A program made the position numbers and the translations under genes. DNA of 64,000 nucleotides from an uncultured Francisella sp. (GTDB lineage Bacteria; Pseudomonadota; Gammaproteobacteria; Burkholderiales; Neisseriaceae), in contig CALUCM010000004.1 of assembly GCA_943914555.1 (NCBI GenBank), positions 5,012 to 69,011 of the forward strand, given 5' to 3'. Shown here in pieces: positions 27,122 to 38,310 of this stretch. Under the pieces are notes generated by a model. That model had not been told where the DNA came from and did not search any database. It worked only from the letters and a program-made list of their open reading frames with translations. Each line of letters starts with the position of its first letter. The stretch's first letter is position 1.

Positions 27122-27125
27122 TTGC

Positions 27126-27965
27126 TTAATTTACTAACTGTCGATGATGTACTAACACAGTATGCCCTTGATTTTTAAAGCATTGTGCTAACTTTTCTGT
27201 TATATAGACTGAACGATGTATCCCCCCTGTACAACCAATTGCAATGGTAAGGGATGCATTTTCTTGATAGTGAGAAATAATAGTGTTTAAGAATGAAAAA
27301 ATATGCTTTAGCATCTCTTTGACTTCATTAAACTGTTCAAAATATAACTGAATTTTATGATCAAAACCAGTCAATTCTTTTAAATCAGTAGAATAATGAG
27401 GATTGGGCAAACAGCGCACATCAAATACATAATTGGCATCAGAAGGAGCACCAAATTTAAAACCAAAAGATTGAAAAATAAGAATCAATGGACGAGATAA
27501 CACCCCCACCCAATCTTTGATCCACTGACGAAGTGTTCTTTTATGCATATATGAAGTGTCTAACACCAAAGATACTTCACGAATTGGTCCAAGTAATACT
27601 CTTTCTTTAGCAATTGCTTCTTTAATAAGAGGAAAATGATCATGCAAAGGATGTGCACGTCTAGTTTCCAAATAACGCTGCAATAATATTTCATCTTTTG
27701 CTTCAAGAAATAATATGCGTACATTATCCTGTGCCTGCTTGATCTTATATAACTGTTGGTTTAAAGACTTAAGTTGTGTTTTGGAGCGTGCGTCAATACT
27801 CACAGCAAGGAGATCAGTACCACCAGCTTTTCTATGCCAAGCAATTAAATGTTCTAATAATTCTAGAGGAATATTATCAACACAGTAAAAACCAAAATCT
27901 TCCAGTGCTTGCAGTGCCAATGATTTTCCAGAACCAGAAATTCCACTTACTAATACTAAATTCAT
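27126..27965 (-). CDS. rapZ: RNase adapter protein RapZ
   Basis: RapZ binds nucleotides and, in enterobacteria, the small RNA GlmZ, presenting it to RNase E. The 279-residue protein has Walker A GISGSGKS (8-15), FYCVDNIPLELL, RRTHP-like RRAHPL and the C-terminal RNA-binding domain ending with IAIGCTGGIHRSVYITEKLA. Outside the RNA-regulated systems RapZ homologues occur next to PTS genes; here it sits between hisA and the GTPase, overlapping hisA by one base. Confidence 0.93.
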   Translation of the reverse strand: MNLVLVSGISGSGKSLALQALEDFGFYCVDNIPLELLEHLIAWHRKAGGTDLLAVSIDARSKTQLKSLNQQLYKIKQAQDNVRILFLEAKDEILLQRYLETRRAHPLHDHFPLIKEAIAKERVLLGPIREVSLVLDTSYMHKRTLRQWIKDWVGVLSRPLILIFQSFGFKFGAPSDANYVFDVRCLPNPHYSTDLKELTGFDHKIQLYFEQFNEVKEMLKHIFSFLNTIISHYQENASLTIAIGCTGGIHRSVYITEKLAQCFKNQGHTVLVHHRQLVN

Positions 27966-28708
27966 TATTTGCTTTCATAATAATCACATAGTTGCTGTGC
28001 CTTAACCAAATCCAAAGTACCTTCATATAAGGAACGGCCAACAATTACTGCAGCAATTTTGTTTTTACCTAATTTAAGTAATGCTTTGATATCATTAAGA
28101 TTCTTTACACCACCAGAAGCAATGATTGGAATAGACACCTGCTGCGCCAAAGCTAAGGTCATAGCAAGATTGATTCCACTTAACATACCATCTCTCTCAA
28201 TATCCGTATAGATAATACCAGCTACTCCAATGTCTACTAGTGTATTTGCCAAATCCAGTACCCTAAGTTGACTTATTTGTGCCCAGCCTTCAATCGCTAC
28301 CAATTCGTTTTTGGCATCAATCCCAACCCAAATACGACCAGGAAAACGTTGACAAGCTTCCCTGACTAAGTTTTGATCATTGACTGCCGCTGTACCTAAA
28401 ATAATACGGTTAATACCCAGTCGAAATAATTCGTTGATGGTATCAAGGTGCCGTATACCACCTCCTAATTGAATGGGGATCTGTCCATTAATTTCTTGAA
28501 TAATGGCCTTAATGGCTACTAAATTCATTGGTTGGGCTGCAAAAGCGCCATCTAAATCCACCAAGTGAAGTCCACGTGCGCCTCTTGTCAACCAATGCCT
28601 TGCCATTTTGGCAGGATGAGAAGAAAAAGAGATGGCTTCTTCCATTTGTCCTTGTTTAAGGCGCACACATTCTCCACCTTTTAAATCAATTGCCGGGATC
28701 ACTTGCAT
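27965..28708 (-). CDS. hisA: HisA, ProFAR isomerase of histidine synthesis
   Basis: HisA catalyses the Amadori isomerisation of ProFAR to PRFAR, the fourth step of histidine synthesis. The 247-residue beta/alpha barrel has both catalytic aspartates in context: Asp8 in PAIDLKGG and the second in WVGIDAKN. Phosphate-binding stretches LGGGIRHL and ASGGVKNL are present, as is TDIERDGMLSG. No other his gene is in the window. It lies within the pqi-hisA-rapZ-ylqF run, 12 bases after pqiC. Confidence 0.94.
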   Translation of the reverse strand: MQVIPAIDLKGGECVRLKQGQMEEAISFSSHPAKMARHWLTRGARGLHLVDLDGAFAAQPMNLVAIKAIIQEINGQIPIQLGGGIRHLDTINELFRLGINRIILGTAAVNDQNLVREACQRFPGRIWVGIDAKNELVAIEGWAQISQLRVLDLANTLVDIGVAGIIYTDIERDGMLSGINLAMTLALAQQVSIPIIASGGVKNLNDIKALLKLGKNKIAAVIVGRSLYEGTLDLVKAQQLCDYYESK

Positions 28709-28720
28709 GATATCAAATCC

Positions 28721-29275
28721 CTAAAAAAGAGAATAAATGCGTTGAGCAGCAAGTTTAAGCGCTCGATCCAGGGCTTGTAACATTGCTGGATAACCATTTT
28801 GTTGCTGTTTGACTTTAATATCAAAATCATTAGCTTTTTGCACTTCATCTTCTTGATTTAACAATTTTGCATAACCTGTCACCCTTGCCGTTCCATTCAA
28901 ATTACCCTGGAAGCGTTCAATAAAGATGACGAGTTTTTTTGTGTGCCGATGGCTTGTATCAATAGTAAAAAAGCGTCGCTCTCTTTGCCCTAACTCATTT
29001 AAACGATTGCTTAAGTTATTACGAATAGCTTCAGCAAGATTACCGACCCACTGATTTTGGCTAGTAAAAATTACTGTGCCCTCAGTATCACCAACAACCA
29101 TAGAAGAGGTATTTAGATAGCTTGCTAACTGCAGTTCAATATGAGTAGCATGATCATTCTGCAATGGAGGAATAAAATGTGAGTGGGGCAAATAGTGGTA
29201 TTGATTGGCTAAACTATGATCCATAAGAGAGCAAGCACTTAATAGACTAAGCAACAACGGAATAATGTATTTCAT
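28721..29275 (-). CDS. pqiC: outer-membrane lipoprotein PqiC
   Basis: PqiC (DUF330, YmbA) is the lipoprotein partner of PqiAB, a tunnel thought to move lipids between the two membranes. A signal peptide ends in the lipobox LLSAC (Cys15). The 184-residue protein has the domain features YHYLPHSHFIPP, IELQLASYLNT and QNGYPAMLQALDRALKLAA. It overlaps pqiB by 4 bases and completes the pqiABC set. Confidence 0.88.
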   Translation of the reverse strand: MKYIIPLLLSLLSACSLMDHSLANQYHYLPHSHFIPPLQNDHATHIELQLASYLNTSSMVVGDTEGTVIFTSQNQWVGNLAEAIRNNLSNRLNELGQRERRFFTIDTSHRHTKKLVIFIERFQGNLNGTARVTGYAKLLNQEDEVQKANDFDIKVKQQQNGYPAMLQALDRALKLAAQRIYSLF

Positions 29276-30882
29276 AATTGACCTTTTTTGGGCTGCGGAT
29301 CAGGCAAAGCATTCAGTAAAGGGATACGGTTTGTCTTATTATTTAATGAACGGCTTAAATCATTTAGTTGTTGTATCAAATGCGAAATGTCTTGATACAT
29401 GGGTGAATGAGGAGAAATTGCTTTAAGAGAATCGTTAAGTTCCTTAATATCCCGTGATAAATCATGCACAACTCCTTCTTTTTCTACACTACGAGTGATG
29501 TGTTTTATGGAACGCAAGGTTGCATGTAATTCATCCAAATTGGCATTTAGTCGAGATAAAGTCTTGCCATTTACTATGGCTAGTAAATGATCAATTTTAT
29601 TTATAATACTATCCAAACCAGTGAGCGTGGTTGGAATAACACGATAATGAGTGTAAGTGCGCATTGGATAAACAGCCTGATCAGATTCACCTCTCTCATA
29701 TAAAGAGATATATTTAGTTCCCGTTATATAATTTCCTGAAGCGATGGTTGCAACTAGACCATGTTTTAACGCATCTACCATTTCATGTTTAAAAGATGCA
29801 TCATGCTGATTAAGTGGTAGCAAAGCTTTAGGATCAATATAAAATAAAATAGGAATGGACTTGCGCATTAGGATATTGATGTGATCAGTTAGCGGATAAT
29901 ACGGTACCTTAATTACACGGCCTACAGCGATCCCCTTATAATCCACCAAGGTACCTTGCACAATACCACGGATACTTTGATCAAAAAAACCCACTAAATA
30001 ATAAGCATTGTTAGGTACAGGTTTAGGAACCTCTAGCTCACTGGCATATACCTCAAATTGATGATTTTTTTCTATTGGCGCACCTTTGCCTTCTCCTTCT
30101 GGTTCACTAAAAGCAATGGAGCCAACTAAATCATCAAAATTAAGCCCTTTGACCTTAATTTCCCCGCCACGAGTATCTAGCGCCACACCAAAAGAAATCC
30201 AAAAGCGAAGATTGTCACCAAGTAATTGATCATTAGGTGCGTTAATAAAAATTTGATAATGAGGCTGTTTATCTTGAACATTAAAATAAGAATAAGTGAC
30301 CATCCCTACTTTTACTCCGTGGTACATTACCGAACTGCCAGGAGCCAATAAAGTGTGATTGTTTCTACCAACCAGACGAAGTGCAGTGCCTTGGCTCTCA
30401 AACAGCATCGCAGGAGGCTGATCTAAAACCTCAAAAGCATTACTTTTTTGAGGACTTTTACCAGGCAAAGCGCCTATATATGATCCAGAAAGTAAAGTAT
30501 TTAAACCAGAAACCCCTCCCTTAGTTAACATTGGCTTCACTACCCAATACTGACTATCAGAAGCCAAAAGCTGAGGATAATCACGATTAATATAGGCTGT
30601 TAATAACACCCCTTTGCCATTAGGAGCCAATTTAATCTGCTTGATCACACCCACATCCACATCTAACACTTTGATCACCGTACTGCCTGCTTTAAGATTT
30701 TCTGCACTAGCAATATGTAAAGTAATGGGTCGCCCGATAGATTGATAGTAGTCATAAATCAACCAAATGCCTGTAACTATAGCAAGCAAAGGAATAAACC
30801 AAACCACAGACAAAAGGGATACTTTTGAACTTTTGACCAATTTCTTTTTTCTTTGCGTGTCATCCACTTTTATGATTCCCAT
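29272..30882 (-). CDS. pqiB: intermembrane transport protein PqiB (MCE/MlaD domains)
   Basis: PqiB is anchored by one N-terminal membrane helix (about residues 24-44) and projects a stack of MCE rings into the periplasm to form a lipid tunnel. Three MCE-like repeats are visible, near residues 50-140 (LKAGSTVIKVLDVDVGVI), 165-270 (LAPGSSVMYHGVKVGMV) and 295-400 (QGTLVDYKGIAVGRV). A long helical C-terminus follows. The 536-residue length matches. It overlaps pqiA by 23 bases and pqiC by 4. Confidence 0.93.
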   Translation of the reverse strand: MGIIKVDDTQRKKKLVKSSKVSLLSVVWFIPLLAIVTGIWLIYDYYQSIGRPITLHIASAENLKAGSTVIKVLDVDVGVIKQIKLAPNGKGVLLTAYINRDYPQLLASDSQYWVVKPMLTKGGVSGLNTLLSGSYIGALPGKSPQKSNAFEVLDQPPAMLFESQGTALRLVGRNNHTLLAPGSSVMYHGVKVGMVTYSYFNVQDKQPHYQIFINAPNDQLLGDNLRFWISFGVALDTRGGEIKVKGLNFDDLVGSIAFSEPEGEGKGAPIEKNHQFEVYASELEVPKPVPNNAYYLVGFFDQSIRGIVQGTLVDYKGIAVGRVIKVPYYPLTDHINILMRKSIPILFYIDPKALLPLNQHDASFKHEMVDALKHGLVATIASGNYITGTKYISLYERGESDQAVYPMRTYTHYRVIPTTLTGLDSIINKIDHLLAIVNGKTLSRLNANLDELHATLRSIKHITRSVEKEGVVHDLSRDIKELNDSLKAISPHSPMYQDISHLIQQLNDLSRSLNNKTNRIPLLNALPDPQPKKGQL

Positions 30883-32050
30883 CTAGCCATAATAAACGGG
30901 TATCGATAGCAGCAGTTGCTAGCATAGTTAAATTAACCAATAAGCAAAAATAGAATACAGCAGAACCCGCTGAAATAAATACCGCCTTGCTATGAAACAA
31001 TGAAACCATCAACATGATAACAAAAACGTCAATCATCGACCAACGCCCAATACGTTCTATCGCTACATAACACCAAGTCAGTTTCTTTGGCGGTATTGGT
31101 TGCTGTTGATGAATATGAATACTCAACAATAAAATAAATAAAATAAAAAGCTTGAAAATAGGAATTATAAAACTGGCAATAAAAATGACACTAGAAATCA
31201 GATAATCTCCACTGTTCCAAATGGAGATAACCCCTTGTAAAATATTACTATGGTACGGCTGAAAACCAATACCTTCTGTGTTCATCATTGGCAAAATATT
31301 TGCCGGTACATAAAAGATTAGGGAAGTGAATAATAGTGCCCAAGCCAACTGCACTTTTGGTTTAGCCATATTTTTTATCGTCTCATCGCTATATTTATTC
31401 AAAAGTAGCTTTTGTTGATATATCTGGGCAACCTGATCCTTTAACCAATATATGGAGCTTGCCAATACTAGGCGAGCCAAAAAAATAGAGTACGCAAATA
31501 GCACCACCATTGCCTGCCCAAAACCAAAATCAGCCAGAGCATTCACTTTAATCAAAGCCACAATAATAGAAATAAAAAAAATATCCACCATCATCCATGG
31601 CCGAAGGTATGCAATTATGGCAATAGCCTTTTGCATTAATGGCCATTTTTTTCTAAACAAAATACCCAAATAAAGATAAAGGTGAGTAAAAATAAAGATT
31701 AGGGGCAAAAAAATTACTAAAAACAGATAGATAAAAGCTAAAAAAAGATTACCTAGTTGCTGCAAATATTTAAATAATTGCCAAATCGAAAGAGTAGTGA
31801 CTTGTTCAACATACGGCAAAGTTACCGTTAACAAAGGAAAAATAAGACAAAGGATAAAAGAAAATAGAGCCAAAAAACTATAAATCAACGGCACCAAAAT
31901 TGGATGGCGTTCAATACGAATCAAGGTTTCTTGACAACGTGGACATTTAATCTGCTCTCCAGGATAAACTCGATCAATAACAAAATCCGTATTACAGAAA
32001 TGGCAAACAATTTCTCTAGATGAAATAGTTGAATCTCGCTGGATGCCCAT
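30860..32050 (-). CDS. pqiA: PqiA inner-membrane protein
   Basis: PqiA is the multi-pass membrane partner of PqiB. The ATG at 32050 gives 396 residues; a TTG 12 bases earlier lies only two bases after a perfect AGGAGG, so the start is uncertain. A zinc-ribbon-like pair of cysteine motifs (CHFCNTDF and CPRCQET) opens the protein, followed by two similar blocks of four hydrophobic segments each. Only the first zinc ribbon is clear; the second, usual before the second half, seems lost. It begins the pqiABC-hisA-rapZ-ylqF run. Confidence 0.92.
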   Translation of the reverse strand: MGIQRDSTISSREIVCHFCNTDFVIDRVYPGEQIKCPRCQETLIRIERHPILVPLIYSFLALFSFILCLIFPLLTVTLPYVEQVTTLSIWQLFKYLQQLGNLFLAFIYLFLVIFLPLIFIFTHLYLYLGILFRKKWPLMQKAIAIIAYLRPWMMVDIFFISIIVALIKVNALADFGFGQAMVVLFAYSIFLARLVLASSIYWLKDQVAQIYQQKLLLNKYSDETIKNMAKPKVQLAWALLFTSLIFYVPANILPMMNTEGIGFQPYHSNILQGVISIWNSGDYLISSVIFIASFIIPIFKLFILFILLLSIHIHQQQPIPPKKLTWCYVAIERIGRWSMIDVFVIMLMVSLFHSKAVFISAGSAVFYFCLLVNLTMLATAAIDTRLLWLDGNHKSG

Positions 32051-32217
32051 TGAAATTGACAAAACCTCCTATCGATCAGTTGGGTGCACTTTCTTATCAT
32101 AACACGCTTCTTTACCGGCATCCGTATCGTCTATAAATTGGAAGCAACTGATTGGTATAAGTTCAAAAATAAATTTTACAAACAAAAGATACACCAGCAA
32201 ACTGCACTTACTCTCTA

Positions 32218-32236
32218 TTATCTCTGACCGAGATAA
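32218..32236 (-). terminator. short hairpin after gyrB
   Basis: A 7-bp inverted repeat (TTATCTC / GAGATAA) with a 5-base loop lies 25 bases past the gyrB stop on the minus strand. No T run follows, so terminator function is doubtful. Confidence 0.25.
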
Positions 32237-32260
32237 AGCACAAGTACAAAAGCTTCAATG

Positions 32261-34681
<2,421 letters not shown>

Positions 34682-35791
34682 TTAAATCTTCATTGGCATT
34701 ACAACATATTTAAAGTGAGGATCATCTGGAATAGTTACAAGTGCTGAACTTTTTTCATTTGCAAAAGCAAAGCGTATCTCTTCACTTTTTGCGCTGCGTA
34801 ATACATCTAACAAATAAACAATATTAAAACCTAAATCAAGTGACTGCCCCTGATAAGCGATTTCTAATTCCTCCTGTGCTAGCTCTTGTTCATTATTGGT
34901 ACAAGAAATGGTCATTAAACCAGGACGCAAAAACAAATTGACCCCCCGTAACTTCTCATTGGCCAAAATAGACACTCTCTCTAATGCCCCTAATAGTTGT
35001 TGACGATTAATCATAAAATAATTCGGGTTATCTTTAGGAATCACCGATTGATAGTTAGGGAAACGCCCATCAATCACTTTACTGATTAAAGTCGCCTTAG
35101 ATGTACTAAAACGCATTTTGTCTGTTAGCAGTTCCAAGGTAACAAGATTGTCTGGCTCATCTAAGAGCTTATACAGTTCAAGCACTGTTTTTCGAGGGAT
35201 AATCACTTCATCAAAATTGGGAAGATCTTCACCCATTTCACAAGCAGTATAGGCCAGACGGTGCCCATCAGTTGCAACCATACGTAATTCCTTATCCACA
35301 ACTTGAATCAACACACCCATTAAAAAATAACGAATGTCTTGTGCTGCCATGGCATATTGAATTAACGATAACATTTTATAAAGCACTTTTTGCTCGACAC
35401 TAAAAGCCAAACGAACTGTATCTTCTACCTTCATTAAAGGGAAATCCCTTGCTTCTAATATCTGTAAGTTGTACGACCCTTTTCCTGAGCGTAATGTCAA
35501 AATATGCTGATCCAAACTTAATTTGACAGTTGCCAAATCTGGCAAAGCTCTTAAAATCTCTAACAGTTTCCTAATATTAGTAGTAAAAGCAAAAGTAGAG
35601 TCATTCCCTATTTTAGGACCCAAGGTATGCATTTGAATTTCCAAATCCGTACCGATAAAGCCCACTTGTCCGTTTTTACTTTCAATATACACATTTGACA
35701 GTATAGGCATAGTATGTCGTCTTTCCACAATACCAGAAATCAGCTGTAATGGCTTTAGCAGTTCTGCACGAGTGGTCTCTAGTATTAACAT
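34682..35791 (-). CDS. dnaN: DNA polymerase III sliding clamp (beta subunit)
   Basis: DnaN forms the dimeric ring that holds the replicase on DNA. The 369-residue protein has three clamp domains and family stretches RRHTMPILSNV, YFLMGVLIQV, ATDGHRLAYTAC and IIPRKTVLEL. The C-terminal VVMPMKI closes the fold, close to the MPMRL end of other clamps. It lies 56 bases after dnaA. Confidence 0.97.
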   Translation of the reverse strand: MLILETTRAELLKPLQLISGIVERRHTMPILSNVYIESKNGQVGFIGTDLEIQMHTLGPKIGNDSTFAFTTNIRKLLEILRALPDLATVKLSLDQHILTLRSGKGSYNLQILEARDFPLMKVEDTVRLAFSVEQKVLYKMLSLIQYAMAAQDIRYFLMGVLIQVVDKELRMVATDGHRLAYTACEMGEDLPNFDEVIIPRKTVLELYKLLDEPDNLVTLELLTDKMRFSTSKATLISKVIDGRFPNYQSVIPKDNPNYFMINRQQLLGALERVSILANEKLRGVNLFLRPGLMTISCTNNEQELAQEELEIAYQGQSLDLGFNIVYLLDVLRSAKSEEIRFAFANEKSSALVTIPDDPHFKYVVMPMKI

Positions 35792-35847
35792 CAGATTTAT
35801 CCTTTCATTCTTTCATTATGTCTATTTGAGCAGTTTTATTACATCGT

Positions 35848-37266
35848 TTATTGGCTTAGAGTTTTAACTAAAATATTATACTCTCGGTCCAGTTCACTAT
35901 CTTTTAGCCTCAGTTTAGCAATAGCACGGTGTGCGTGAATGACAGTACTATGATCTTTACCAAAAGCCTGACCAATGGCTGGTAGTTTATATTCTGTTAA
36001 CTCTTTAGCCAGACTCATGGCAATTTGTCTTGGTCGTACAATAGACTGTTTTCTTAGTTTTCCTTTTAAATCAGATAATTTTATCGAATAATATTCAGCT
36101 ACCACTCGTTGAATTTCATCAATAGTAATAGGCTTATACCCCTGAGCTAAAATATCTTTGAGCGCAGATTTTGCTAGCTCAATAGTCAAAGGCTGTTTGG
36201 TAAAATTAGTATGTGCACGCACTCGGTTTAAGGCACCTTCTAACTCTCTGACATTTGACTTAATGTGTTGGGCAATAAAAAAAGCGATTTCTTCAGGAAG
36301 TTCAAAAAAAGTATTACTAGCCTTTTTCTGCAAAATAGCAACACGCAGCTCTAACTCAGGTGGATCAATCTCCGTTGTTAGACCTCCTGAAAAGCGAGAA
36401 ATCAAACGCTTATCAAGTTTATCAATCCTTGCTGGAAGACAGTCTGCTGTTAAGATAATCTGCTTGCCCTGATCTAGCAAATGATTAAAAAGATAAAAAA
36501 ACTCTTCCATGGATTTTTCTTTGCCAGCAATGAATTGAACATCATCCAAAATAAGCAAGCCTAGATCTTGATAGGTCCTTTTAAAACCATCGATATCAGC
36601 TCTCCTTACATGCCTGACATAATCATTGACAAATTTATCAGCATGGATATAGCGGATGCGAAGATTAGGATTTAAAGAAAATAATCGATTGGCAATAGCC
36701 TGTACTAAATGAGTTTTACCAAGACCTGTTGCTCCATAAACAAAAAAAGGATTGTAGTCTTTTTTTCCTGGCTGCTTAGTAATAGCAACACCAATACTAT
36801 GCGCTACTTGATTGCTTGTTCCTACCACTAAATTATCAAAATTAAGTTCAGGATTAAGCCGCGTATGTTCATACCCTGGGGGGCTTCGCTTTTTTTCTCG
36901 AACACTATTTTCTGCCCCTTTTACGCTTTCAAATCTTTGATTTTTAGTAATTTCTACTCTTTGAACTAATCCGTTTTTCTTTTTACTAGAGGAACTAATA
37001 AACTCTTGTAAAGCAATTTCTCCCAAACCAACTTCTAAAATAATGGTTGGCAAATCTGCTTTAAAATGCTCTTTCAGCTCATTAATCTTGGAAAGACAGT
37101 TCTCTTTAACAAGGTTAAGAATAAAATTACTTGGAGCGTATAGATGCCAACTTTCCTTACCTTCACTTGTAGTAAGAAGCGGTATCCACGTTGCAAATTG
37201 ATAAGGATCCATTTCCTTTGCAAGATGTCCAACGCACGTGCGCCAAAAGTTGGTGAAATCTTCCAT
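35848..37266 (-). CDS. dnaA: chromosomal replication initiator DnaA
   Basis: DnaA melts the origin and loads DnaB. The ATG at 37266 (MEDFTNFWRTC) is preferred over a GTG two codons earlier, giving 472 residues. Domain I covers about 1-80, then a short linker; AAA+ domain III starts at about 140 with Walker A GATGLGKTH and Walker B LLILDDVQF. Domain IV ends with the DnaA-box-binding helix GKDHSTVIHAHRAI, all intact. It is first in dnaA-dnaN-gyrB. Confidence 0.97.
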   Translation of the reverse strand: MEDFTNFWRTCVGHLAKEMDPYQFATWIPLLTTSEGKESWHLYAPSNFILNLVKENCLSKINELKEHFKADLPTIILEVGLGEIALQEFISSSSKKKNGLVQRVEITKNQRFESVKGAENSVREKKRSPPGYEHTRLNPELNFDNLVVGTSNQVAHSIGVAITKQPGKKDYNPFFVYGATGLGKTHLVQAIANRLFSLNPNLRIRYIHADKFVNDYVRHVRRADIDGFKRTYQDLGLLILDDVQFIAGKEKSMEEFFYLFNHLLDQGKQIILTADCLPARIDKLDKRLISRFSGGLTTEIDPPELELRVAILQKKASNTFFELPEEIAFFIAQHIKSNVRELEGALNRVRAHTNFTKQPLTIELAKSALKDILAQGYKPITIDEIQRVVAEYYSIKLSDLKGKLRKQSIVRPRQIAMSLAKELTEYKLPAIGQAFGKDHSTVIHAHRAIAKLRLKDSELDREYNILVKTLSQ

Positions 37267-37544
37267 ATACACTTGATGTCTAAATAGGCTGTATCGAAAA
37301 TACTAAGCTACCTTCTTGGAGTTTTCTTAATAGAATAGCACTTAATAACTCAAATTAAGTACTTTGTGATTATACCCCTAAATCAGCTTATTTTTAAAAG
37401 CCTTATCTTGACCGATTTACCGTACTAATAGTTTTTTCACCACGTCCTATATTGACAAGAGACAACAGGGGAAATATAATCAAAAATTGACCTTAAAAAT
37501 AACTACCATCTAAAAACTATCCACTGCAACATGGGTGACCAATC
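37267..37544. other. dnaA-rpmH intergenic region, possible origin neighbourhood
   Basis: A 278-base AT-rich gap between divergent dnaA and rpmH, the classic origin location. It must contain both promoters. I found no sequence matching TTATNCACA or its complement with fewer than two mismatches; the best are CTATCCACT near 37517 and TGTGATTAT near 37364. The origin may therefore lie elsewhere, or use divergent boxes. Confidence 0.45.
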
Positions 37545-37679
37545 ATGAAAAGAACTTATCAACCCTCCAATATTAAAAGAAAGCGTACTCATGGATTTTT
37601 AGTGCGCTCAAGAACTCGCGCTGGGAAAGCTATATTGGCTGCTCGTCGTGCAAAAGGTAGGCACCGCCTCGCTGTTTAA
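37545..37679 (+). CDS. rpmH: 50S ribosomal protein L34
   Basis: L34 is a short, very basic protein of the large subunit. The 44-residue sequence begins [18 protein letters not shown] and ends with [13 protein letters not shown], fully typical. It is divergent from dnaA and leads the conserved rpmH-rnpA-yidD-yidC run. Confidence 0.98.
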   Translation: MKRTYQPSNIKRKRTHGFLVRSRTRAGKAILAARRAKGRHRLAV

Positions 37680-37733
37680 GTTGACCAAGGAGTGCGCTGT
37701 TGTTCATGTCACTTTAGAGCACCAGAAAAACAA

Positions 37734-38078
37734 ATGCCTGATTTTTCTTTTAGTAAAAACAGACGCTTACTGGATCAGCGAGATTTTAAAAAAGTGTTTG
37801 AGCAACAAAAAGTATTTTATTGCTCTCAGATAAAGATATTTTACTTTTTAAAAACAGTTCAACACCGACGCTTGGGTTTGATTGTGAGTAAAAAAACAGC
37901 CAAAAGAGCTGTGAGACGCAATTATATGAAGCGTGTACTGCGAGAATGGTTTCGGTACAACCAAGATCATTTACCTGCTGGTGATTATATCTTTCTTATC
38001 AAAAGAGCTTTTGATCACTCAAATCTCGCTTTGGCAAAAAGAGAATTAGCGCTGTTTATTAAAAAATGTGAGCGATAG
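37734..38078 (+). CDS. rnpA: ribonuclease P protein component
   Basis: RnpA is the protein subunit of RNase P, which matures tRNA 5' ends with the M1 RNA. The start at the ATG at 37734 (MPDFSFSKNRRLLDQRDF) fits the family and gives 114 residues; a GTG at 37692 is in frame but overlaps an AAGGAG. The RNA-binding signature GLIVSKKTAKRAVRRNYMKR is intact. It lies 55 bases after rpmH and 2 before yidD. Confidence 0.94.
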   Translation: MPDFSFSKNRRLLDQRDFKKVFEQQKVFYCSQIKIFYFLKTVQHRRLGLIVSKKTAKRAVRRNYMKRVLREWFRYNQDHLPAGDYIFLIKRAFDHSNLALAKRELALFIKKCER

Positions 38079-38080
38079 TT

Positions 38081-38308
38081 ATGAAGTGGCTATTGATTTT
38101 TTTTATTCGCTTTTATCAGATTGCGATCAGCCCATATTTTTCTGCCTGCTGCCGCTTTCAACCAACCTGTTCTGAATACGCTGTTATAGCAATACGCCAA
38201 TTTGGCGCCACTCAAGGAAGTTGGCTTGCCTTAAAGCGCCTAGTGCGATGCCGTCCTAAACAAATATTTGGCTTTGATCCTGTTCCAGAATCTATCGTAA
38301 GGAAGTAA
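38081..38308 (+). CDS. yidD: membrane protein insertion efficiency factor YidD
   Basis: YidD (DUF37) is a small membrane-associated protein helping YidC. Its 75 residues include the family core YQIAISPYFSACCRFQPTCS and the C-terminal RCRPKQIFGFDPVPE. The N-terminus forms one amphipathic or membrane helix. It sits between rnpA and yidC as usual, two bases before yidC. Confidence 0.96.
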   Translation: MKWLLIFFIRFYQIAISPYFSACCRFQPTCSEYAVIAIRQFGATQGSWLALKRLVRCRPKQIFGFDPVPESIVRK

Positions 38309-38310
38309 TC

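Noticed and set aside
30860..32121. A second small gene overlapping the start of pqiA (31921-32121)
   Set aside because: It lies in the wrong frame over the pqiA zinc-ribbon codons and has no recognisable product.
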